Below, in pieces: positions 14,584 through 26,500 of a DNA stretch of 28,098 nt (its first letter is position 1; every line of letters starts with the position of its first letter). This stretch comes from a virus. The position numbers and the translations under genes were made by a program. The stretch covers positions 1 to 28,098 of IMG/VR virus record IMGVR_UViG_3300021957_000227, one strand, 5' to 3'. Below the pieces are notes generated by a model. The model was not told the DNA's origin. It was given only the letters and a program-made list of their open reading frames with translations, and did not search any database.

Positions 14584-17500
14584 ATGGCTGATAAAATTTA
14601 TAAAAAACTACCCGGAGTATTGCAAACTACTGCAATTAAAAACTTCTTCGAGAGTACAGTTGAGCAATTATTTAGTAAGGCAAATGTAGATAATGTTCAA
14701 GGCTATATTGGTTCTCCAACAAGCAGTGACGTGGGTGCAAGTAGTAAGTTCCTGTCGGAGCCAACTGCAACAAAAAGATCCTATGCTCTAAGTCCAGTTA
14801 TAAACACTATTAACATTTCATCTGGTGACAGTGAAAATATGATGTTCTACGATGAGTTAATTGATACTCTCAGAGTATATGGTGTTGACACAAAAAATCA
14901 AAATAAAATTTTTAGCGAAGGGTATGCAACTTATACTCCTCCAATTGACGCAGATAAATTATTAAACTATCAAGAATACTATTGGGTAACATCTGGTCCT
15001 ACTCCGATTGCTGTAACAGGAACATTAACCAATCCAATAGACATAGACACTGATATCATTGGCAAAGCAAATTATACACCCAATGGTGGTAAGAAATTCC
15101 GCAACGGCATGCTTGTTGAATTTAGTGGTACGTTTGTTATACCACAAAACAAAGTAAGCAGAAAGTATATTGTAAGCGGTGTTGGCGAGTCTATTAAATT
15201 ATTAGATTGGTTTAGCGATTATAATACTGCATATTCAAGTGCAGAACAGTCGTTGTATAATTCGGACAATGTTGTAAATGCTAAAACAGACGCTAAAGTA
15301 TTAGTAAACCCAAATACAAATAGATTTACATTTGCTGGAGGCTCATTGAATTGGGCAAAAGTTGGTGAAGTTAGCGATGCTATTGTTTCACCTAAAGATT
15401 ACATATTACAAGAACGTGGCGCAGAAAATGATAACACATGGAGCAGAGTAAACTTTTGGTTCCACAGAGATAATTTCTTAGATGCAGGTGACGGTTTACC
15501 TGACAGAACTAAACGTGCTGTCAGACCTATTATAGAATTCAATAAAGAATTAGAATTATACAGTCATGGTGTTAATTCACAAGGTAGTGTAACAATTGCA
15601 TGTGTTAATTACACAAAAGAAACATTAGAAGGCCTATCAGAAGATACATTAGTTGACGGTGTAAACATAATTAATGCAACACTTATTTTTCCAACAGAAA
15701 GTAAGGACATTGCAAAACATATTTACATTGCAGAATCTAACAGTGGCGTTATTGCACTAAGACGTGTAGGCGACCCAGTAAAAAATATTGACAACGTAGT
15801 TGATGGTAGTGAAACATTTGTACCATTTGAATTTGCAGTAGATGATCTCATAAAAGTACAAGCAGGTTCAGTAGGCATTGGCAAAGAGTATAAATGGACA
15901 GGCTTAGAATGGGTATTAGCACAAGAAAAAACAAGAGTTAATCAAGCACCTCTGTTTAATTTATATAACACTGATGGTACATATTTAGGTGATCAAGGTG
16001 TGTTCCCAGAAAACAATTTTGCTGGTAACAAGATATTTGGTTATGCAGAAAAAGCCGACATTGCAAGTTCCACATTAAGTGTTAACGAAGATACAGAGCT
16101 TGGATTTAAAGTTGTTTACAAACAGTTTGTAGCCGGCAGTGAAATATTATTTCAAAACTATCAGTATACTGATTCTTATAGTTACACGCCGTTAGGTAGT
16201 GGTTCAAGCACAGATGCAATTGGTTATTACTATTATAAATTGCTAAAAGCAAAACCTGAATTCCAAGCATACATGAAAGTGTCTGATAAAGTCAGCGAAC
16301 AAAGAATAATTACAACTTACGATTATAATCAATTTAATTTTGATAAGTCTAAAAAAGATTTTTGGATAGGTTGTAAACCAGACATTAACAGATCAACAGC
16401 AAGTGGTTATGATATTGATATTAAAGTTAATAACATTATCAGAACAGATTTCACTTACGGAAGATTGCAAGAAGGATACATTGACTTTGACCAACTAAAT
16501 TTAGAAGTAGGTGACTTCATAGAAATTATTGCAACCAGTGAGTCAGGCTTAATTAAAGAAGGCACAGAAAGTAACTTTGAAATTCCACTGAGCTGGGATA
16601 GAAACTGGTTGAACGACGATATAAGTTATATCACTGAACCAGAGTATTTGCCACATTTTAAAAAATACATTGAGAGACAAGATGGATTTGTTGGCGAGCC
16701 TCTTGGTGCTAATAATTTTGCTAACAGCAAAAAAGATAATGCGTTTGCAACGGATATAGTACAATCAAATCAAGACATTATATTAGGTGCATTCTTACTT
16801 GACGACCAACCACATAACTTAGTAGATGCTATGCGTTTCTGTGGTACTGAATATAACAAGTACAAAAATAGATTAAAAAGCGAAGTAAACAAATACTACG
16901 AGCAACTACCGACTGATGGTTTAAGCAAGGAGTATATTTTAGAAACTGTTTTGAGAAACTTACTGTCATACAAAATAGGCAGAGAAGTATTTAATAGAAC
17001 ATATATTGTACCTTTTGGCGATAACTTCACCGAAGAATTATTTGTAGCATCTAATCAGATCAGAGAAATTGATAGAACATTTGTTAGCACAAATATTGCA
17101 GACTTAGATAAAATAGAAAACAGTTTATTAGTTTATGTCGACACAGATTTATTAGTAGTGGACAAAGATTATACTATCAGTTCTTTCAGTCCATTAACAG
17201 TTGTAGTAAGCGAAAGTTATAACTTACAAGCAGGCAGTGATGTTGTATTTAAAATATACAATGCAGAAAGAGACAGTGCCCAGTGTCCACCGACTCCGAG
17301 TACAATGGGTCTATATCCATTATACCAGCCAGAGATAGCAATGGACAATAGTTATGCAACACCTATTAAAGTTGTTGTAGGACATGACGGCAGTAAGACA
17401 ATGGCTGTAGGTGATATCAGAGATGATATACTACTTGAATTTGAAAAGAGAGTTTATAACGCCGCTAAAGCAGAATTCCGTCAAGCAAACAGTGTAAGCG

Positions 17501-20500
17501 ATTACAGTTTATATAATGTACGTAATGGTGCATTTAGGCAAACAAATTATTCATATAACGAGTTCCATGACTTGATGCGTTACTACTTTAATACTTGGAC
17601 AAACGTCAATGAATTAGACCCTACCACAAACGAATTTTATGACACAAACGATGAGTGGACATGGAACGTAGGTGACAAAGATTTACCTGCAGGATGGAGA
17701 GGCTGGTACGAATATCATTATGATACAATTAGACCTCATACACATCCTTGGGAAATGTTAGGCTTCACAGAAAAGCCTGTATGGTGGGATAAACAATATT
17801 CTTTCTATGCAGAAGATGATTTATTAAAACAAACATTGCTAACAGGTAATTATTCTTTAGCAAATAAAAGTCTTTGGGTTGATTTAGAAAACGGTATTAT
17901 AAGACAAGGTAATAGAGAAAATATTACAAACAATCGTTACTTAATCAATAATCCTTTTAGAAGAGTTGGGCTGTCATCTTTATTACCAGTTGACATGCAA
18001 GGTAATAGAATTGCACCAAATAGAATAAGCAACACTGGTACAACTGAGATTGCTGAAACATGGACAAGCACAACAGGAACACATATTGGCTTGCAAACAA
18101 ACACATTTAGAGATGTAGACGGTTTAACAATTAGTCATAACGGTACTTCTGTGTTTGTTGAATTAATCAATAACGGTATAGATGCAAAGTATAACGTTCC
18201 TATTGTAACAGATTTAAGTCAAAGCCCACTAAATTCTTCGCAGATGAAAGAAAATGCTGTGGCAGTAATGGTTGACGGCAAACCACTGTTTAATCCAAAA
18301 AGCAATTTAAGTTTTAACAATGAAGATGTATGGCATTATGATCGAATTGCAAAAAGTCATACACATGATATTGAATTAGATCATTATCATACTCCAACTC
18401 CGGCAAGTGCAGGTTTATTGGAGTGGGATACAACTGCACATTCACCTTTGATTGGTTGGGCATTTGATGGCTTCCCAATTTACGGTCCATATGGTTACAC
18501 AGATCCAATGGATGTTAGCAGTGATATAACAAACATAAAAAGTTCATTTGTTGTAAAAACAGGAACAAGATTATCAGGTCCAGGTGGAACGTTTACTGGA
18601 TCATTTGTACAAGACTACACATGGAATAATTCATTATCAACTGCAAACGGATATGCAGACAAGTTTAACATGCGTTATGGTTATACTCCTGACAGTCCTA
18701 CAACACCTATTAGATATTATGTTGCTACAGTAGACGACAGTGGTACTCCTATGTTCCCTTATGCAGTTGGTGGTAACACAACCACATTCGATACTGCTAT
18801 AACATGGAATAACGAATACTATCAACAAGGTCCAGCAATCAATGGCATTAACAAATTTATTGTCACAGAAAAAGGTGGACAATATACTAATGCAACTGTA
18901 ACTATCACAGACGATACAGGAATCAACGCAGTAGGAACAGCAGTAATAGAAGATGGTGCTATAACAAGCATAACTGTAACCAACAGCGGACAAAGTTATA
19001 CAAACCCTGTTGTGACTATCACAGGTGACGGAGTTAGAGCTAAAGCATCAGCATTTGTACTCAACAGTGATAGCAGTAATCACAATGCAGTAGTACCAAC
19101 AACAGGCTTAACTATTGCAAGTAGATCAGCATTAACTAAAACATTTGCACAAACTGGTAACACAGACGGCATTTGGAAATTTGGTGATAATGCACCAGTT
19201 GAATATGTGTGGAAGTCCAGTGAACTATTTGCATTTGCTCAGGCAGAAGCATTACTGATTTCCAAGCCAGGTAGATTTGCTACTATATTCTCAGACCCAA
19301 CAAAACTTGCAAGACACGGAGCAAACAGAAAACAGTTGTTTAACAAAACAACATTAAAACGTTGGATGTTTAATAGTGCAGATGATTTTACCATACATGG
19401 TGACATAGACGACAATGGTAACTTCTTAACAAATATTGGTTACACTCAATTTATAAACAGTTGGTTACAGTTCCAAGGCCTAACCACAGACATAGACTTT
19501 GTTGAAAAAGTTAGAACACTAAACATGAAACTTGGTCACAGAATGAGTGGCTTCATTGACAGAGATACAATGGTTGCACGTACTGATCAATACAGTACAA
19601 CAGGTAATGCAACAAGTTTAATTATACCTAAAGAAAATATTAATGTATCATTGCACAGTTCAAATTACAAAACACGTGCAAACTACAGTGGCGTAATTGT
19701 TGAGAAATCAGCACACGGATATAAAGTAAAAGGATACGACAATAATTCAGGTTTCTTTAATGTATTAGAAAGTAAAAAGGATGGTAAGAGACAACGTGTT
19801 GAAGTAGGCGGTGATCCTGCATCATACACAATTTGGGAACCAAGCATCACTTACAAAAAAGGCATTATTGTTGAGAGACTGGGTAGATACTACCAAGCAC
19901 CTATAACACTAAGCCAGGGTGATAAGTTTAATCAGAAACAATGGACTCCGTTGCCAAGCCTACCGCAAATTGGTGCAGTAAGAGGAACACTGTATCAAGA
20001 AACAACAGGCGTAATTACTCGTGTACATTACAACACTGAATTTAAACATGATGCAGATAATGACATCACAGCAGAAGAACAATTATATGATTTCTTTATT
20101 GGATTAGGTAGATATCAAGAATCACAAGGATATTCTTTTGGTGAACACGACAGTTCATTAGGCGAAGTTAGCGATTGGGCGTATGCTGGAAAACAAGCAC
20201 TATTTTGGGCATCAGGTAGATGGGAAATTGGTAACACAATTGAATTATCACCTTGTGCAAATAAAGTTATATTTGAAGCACCACGTGGATTTATTGCTAA
20301 GATTAATAGATCAGACAGAGAACAATTTAGCATTGTTAATCAAACAGGTGCAGTTATTGATCCAAACGACTGTGAAATAGTTAGAGAAGACAACACTATA
20401 GTAATTTCTTCACCAGCAGGTGTAGACATTTACGGTTGCGTATTATTCACTAAAGAAATTGAACATGCTGTCATATTTGATAACACAACAGAATTTAACG

Positions 20501-23500
20501 ATACTATATATAATCCATTATATAATCAAAGACAAAACAGAATTAAGATTAAGGCTAACAGAGCCGCTAACTGGAAAGGACGTTTTGTAACTGAAGGCTT
20601 TATAATTGACGGCAATGAATTAAAACCAAACTTAGATAACATGGCTGAAAGTTTAGGTCGCTACCATGAGTTTGGATTTATACCAGTTGAAAAACAAGTT
20701 TATGAAGCAAGTAGATCTTTGTTTGGTTACACAGAAAAAGAATACTTACGTGAGTTAGATGTTCTCGATGAGCAACAATACGAATTCTATAGAGGCATGG
20801 TACAAAGCAAAGGTACTGCCGAAGCATTAAGCAGAATAGGAAGAAGTAGTGCTATTGTTCAAGGTAATGTTAGTGTATTTGACGAATGGGCTCTTAAAGT
20901 GGGCGACTTCGGTGACACTGACAGTAATCAAAGCATTGAACTAAAGTTAGAGAAAGTAGACTTTAGACAAAATCCACAGCAGTTTACATTAGGCTTTCCA
21001 GAAGATGTTACAAACGTAGTTGATACTATTAGAATATATGAAGCAAGACAAACATATATTACTACACCATTAATTGAAGTGTCAGCACCAACCGATGTTG
21101 ACGGTGTACAAGCAACTGCCGTGGCAACACTTGACCCAGCAACAAACAAATTAAATAAGATTACTGTTACTAACGCAGGTAGCGGTTATAGTTCAGGTGA
21201 TGCAACAACAAGAATTATTTCAAGTAATGTTCTTGTAAGCACAAACGATTATACGTTTAACGTGCCTACTGCTGATAACCTAAGTGGTGTTAACAGTCAT
21301 ATTACTTTTGCAACAACAAACACTATTACTATCACAGATAACCAAAGTGCCAACGGTGCTATTGCTATCAGTGTAACAGGCGAGTCAGGTAATGTAACAC
21401 CAACAGAATTAGTTGATGCTATTAATACTAAACCAGAATTGGGTGGCAACGTTAGTGCAAGAATTGATGCAGTTCACACAGGCACAACTACAAATTATAT
21501 ATTGATGTTGTCAGGTAAAGACTTTACAGTTGCAAACGGTTCTACATTAGGTGTAGCAGATGGTACATACCAACCAACACAGAGATTTGCTGTACAAGGA
21601 ACTGCGGCCAGTAGTTTAAATCCTACTACCGAAGATTCTTGTGTTATAACAGTAAACGATACAGCACTGGCTAATTCATACTTTAGTTTTGATGAAGGTA
21701 GTGACCAAACATTTAGTCCTACACAAAACTATCCACGTATTGACACAACAAGCAGAGACTTATCTGCAGGTGATTATACATTTGATATGATTGCTAACAG
21801 TGAAGAATTAGCATATACTTTTGGCACAGCAATTGATGTAAACAATCTTGCCAAAGACAACAACGGCAAATATAAGTTTGTAGAAGTTTATATAAACGGT
21901 GTTAAGATAGAAAACACAACAACAGACTATTTCTGGGAAGGTAATGTTACAGGGAATATTTCAGGTACATTATTTACACTGACACAAAATGTTATTACTT
22001 TCCATGATGTAACAAAACTACCAAAAGAAGTAGTTACAGCATTGTACAACCCACCGTCAGAATACGAAATGATTGATGGGAAACAACGTGAACTATACTA
22101 TGGTCTAACTGCAAACGATACAATTAGAATTGTTGAAAAATCAACAATAGAGTTAGACACAACATTTAAAGACGACTTGCCTAATACAGATATTAACATA
22201 AAAGTATTATCAAACGAGGGAGTTGTAACAAACGTTAGGGCGGCACGTAATTATGAAGTTACTGCTGACGCTAAAGATGACGATATTATTTTTATAGATG
22301 TTGATGACTCGCAGAGATTCCTCAAGAAGCCAACAGGAATTAGACAGCACAAATTATGGCCTACATTATCTGATGTAGATGCTACAGGATTAAACACTGA
22401 AAAGTACCCTACAATATTAAATTCAGGTTATGTAAACTCAGCAAATGTAAACTTCAAAGCATTTAACATTGGCAGTTTACCAGATCTATTTGATGATCAG
22501 TTTGTTATTAAACCTCAACAAGATAATCTCATACATGTTGCAGTAAGTGAAAACACAGACTGGAACGTTTATAAATTACAAAACATTGGTGCAAGTGTAA
22601 GTTATGTTGGTAAAAACAAAAGTGGCCAAACAAAATTATATACAGATGTAAGTTTGTTCAATTTCTTAGACACAAATCAAATTGGCTTAAACAACACAGG
22701 AAAATATTTAGATTATATATTAACATTAGAAAATGCTAAAAATGTTGATAATGTTGTGGTATGGACCAACGAGAACATTTCACAAGAAAATACAAGTAAA
22801 ATTGATAATTTTGAAGCACCTCGTTTAGTTGAAGCAAATATTAAGAATATTAGACCTTTACGTAGAGCATCCATTGCTTCGGTTGAACCAACAATTGGTA
22901 ATACAGTATCAGGACTTACTATTACAAACTTAGATGATGGCAGTAATACTGTGTTAGTTGAAGGTCCTGCAACAAGAATGCGTAATTTTGTAGAAGGCGA
23001 TTTAGTTAAATTAGTTGACAATGTGGGTACCACAATTACTAAACCAATTGCATACGGGCCATTATCAGGTTCTACTCTAACAATTAATTCAGGTGCAGTA
23101 AGCAGTGTTAATCTCAGCACAGGCGGTATAGGATATAATAGACCACCATCTGTTGCATTCTCATCACCACCTGCATCATATACAGGCAGAGTTACAGCAG
23201 AAGGCACAACTACAATTGCTGGTCCAGTAACCGGCATTACTGTTACTAACAGCGAAGATTTCTTCAATGCAGATATTTCTATTAGCAGTGAATTTGCAAA
23301 ACTTAAAACAGATGGAACAAAAGATAATGCAACGTTCACAGTTGACATCATAGGTGAAATTGATTCTATTGAGATAACAAATCCGGGCATAGCGTATTCA
23401 AATACTACAACACACACTGCCACAATAACACACAATGGCGGTAGTGGTTTAGTTGTTCAAATTGATGGCACATTAGATGTATCAGAAGCAGGTGAAGTTA

Positions 23501-26500
23501 TACGTGCAAGAGTTGTCAATCCAGGTTCTGGATACAGTAAAAATAATCCACCAGTTGTGACTTTCCCTACTAACGGTAATAATCAAGAAGCAACAATGGA
23601 AGTTGTTGTAAGAGGTACGCCTACAGTAACAATGGTTGAGGGTGGTCAATACACCAGTTATCCAACAGTTAGTGTAGTTGGCGAAGGGATTAGACAATCA
23701 TCAACTATATCTGCAGAAGCAGTATTAAATGGTGTAGTAACGGGTGTCATTATCACAAAGCCAGGCGTAGGATATACCTCAGCACCAACTGTTACTTTTG
23801 CAACACACGGAGATGATGCTGTACCAAGTACTCCAGCATCTGGGACAGCAATTATAACACCTAACACTACAGAGCTTGCCGCAGAAGTTACTGCAAAAGG
23901 TGGTTACAGTAATGTTAAAGTAAAACTTGAAGGTACTATACTACCAGAATTAGAATTTATAGCAAATCAAACTACTGCTGAAAAACTTGAAATACAACAA
24001 CTTAAAAGTATTTTAGGAAAGTATCATCAATTGAAATCATTTAATCCAGGAACAGGCACATTCACTGTCAACAATACTAATTTTAATACAAATATTTTAA
24101 CTAAGATACAAAACTTCAGTTACAGCATTGCAGTGTTTAATGATTACAGCACAGGTGTTGCAAATCCTTATTACCCAATTAGTAATGTAACAGCAGGTTC
24201 ATTTACAATTACACGAGCAAACACCGAAAGCTCATTCCCGGCATCAGCACAACATTACAACAAATCAAAATTAGTAATGGATCAACCTCACACATACCAA
24301 GAGGCAGATGTAGTGAGAGTGTTCACTGATAAATTCAGTGGTATGTACACTGTTGATTCTGTGATAAACAATATGTCATTTACAATCAGAGCTCCTTACG
24401 TTAGTGGAGTAACAAGAGGTAATGTAATTGGCAAAGGCATAATTATTGAAACCATAGAACCACATGGTATATCACCGCTTTATGCATTAAAAGATAAAAG
24501 AATTGCATTACACTTTAATAATCCGTTGTATTATAACAAAGTGTTCCCTATTTCACGTGTATCGCCAGATAAAATTATTATAGAAAATCATTGGCCGTTA
24601 GACGATAGAACTTTACATTATTACGAACACCGCACTGCTATATTCAGTGGTGGTACACCGTATACAAGTGGTGGTAATACAGATACAGCCACAAACGCAA
24701 TTAAGTTACTCAAAGACACACCTAAGTTTAATCAAACTGTGGTAACATATAAGAGTAATGCAGAGATTGTGCCTGCAAAATATGTAAACTTTGATCCTGT
24801 AGAATGTGTAATGTGGATAGACACTGAAGCATTGCCAACAAATACAGATATCAGTACTGAGTTTGTGATACAACGACAAATAACAAGAAACGATAATAGA
24901 TTACCTGTAGTGACCACTGTTGATCATAACAAGGTGGAAATGAACGGCGTATCAATTGCCGCTGATAATTATAACAACCCAACTGCACTTGTTAAAAGCA
25001 TTAACAGACAGATGGACATTAGACGTGCAATGGTTAAAACTGATACACGTGGCGATGGTTTATCAATGCAATTGGCATTCTTAAAAGATTATCGAACACC
25101 TGTAGTGGGTGACTTACCAGCCGCACAAATTCCTAACTATGGTCCGTATGTAAGAGACCCAAGATTGATTAGTAATTTAAGTAATGGTAAATTATCACAA
25201 AAGTCAACAATCTTTATGGGCGATGATCAAGAGTTAGATTTAGACAACACATTTAATAAAGGGCCATTAAAGTCAGGACCATCTAAGGGACTAACATATT
25301 CTGATCCAGCAACAGAAATTGAATATTCTTACAGACCAGATTTAAGAGCATACTTGCCAAGTAAGCACGACATAGAAGAAAAATATGTTGATGTTAAACT
25401 GTCAGCAACAAGTGACTTCCAGCAATTACTACCTGAGTTCCACACTCCGATTAGGATTAGAACAGCACCTCCGGAATGGAAAGCATCAGAAGACATAGCA
25501 TCTAATTATGGTGATCAAGTATACAGTGGCGGCACAATTGTAAAATATAATAATGAATATTATCAAGCATTAGGTGGCGTAGTAGTTGAGCATAACTTAA
25601 CATTTACCACAAGTGTTAGCGGACAAGATCAATGGGAAAATATAGGCACTAAGCCTGAGCCATTATTAGATGAAATAAACTCTGGTTTAATAATTAAAAA
25701 GATACCCGGCTCTGGAAGATTTGGAAGTCGTAGCATCACAGCAGGACACGTATTATCTAAATATGACATGCTACAGACTCGTGCAGTTACTGACCCAGAA
25801 GGCGGCAGTGATATCACACTACCAGCATATCGTTTGATGCCTAACAGAGAAAACATTTTCGAAGTATACCAACTTATACAAAACACTGACAATGATATCT
25901 ATTACACGCTCATAGACAAAACATACCCTCCTCTAAGAGCACACGATTACTTTGAAACAGTTAATGCTTATGCAGATATGCAAGGCTATCCGCACAACGA
26001 TTACTGGTACACAAATGACATGGTGCCAAGCACTAACAGTAGCGGAAAAATTACTAATGTAAGATGTCCTCTGAGAAGTACACAGCAATCATCTAACATA
26101 CAACTTCCACCAGTTGAACCAGCATTGTATTTTGGTCCTACGATAGTACCAGAACCGTTTGCTGTGTCAGGCGGTAACGGCAGTAATGCAGAAGCAAACA
26201 TTGAAGGTATGCCAAGGTTTAGAGCCTCTACAAAAGTTGGCCCACAAGGAGAAACTGTATACTTTGATGTGTTCAAACCAGGTTATAATGACTTCTTTAT
26301 GTGGACAGCAGGTTTAACACCCGGTAAATATAGACCGGATGAAAAAGGACCGGGCAGACTCGAAGGTGCTAATAATAATTTAACATCTGTAGGTTATGGC
26401 AGAGGATATTATACAGCAGATGATGTTCATTTGTCAAGTCATTATCCTGTAGAAAGAAGATTACGTTGGGATAGACCAATGCCAAGATTCTTGTACAGTA

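Noticed and set aside
22713-23435. 240-codon minus-strand frame opposite the giant gene
   Set aside because: Long but antisense to a frame with clear protein repeats; Val/Ser/Leu-rich composition mirrors the sense codons, and no start signals are present.
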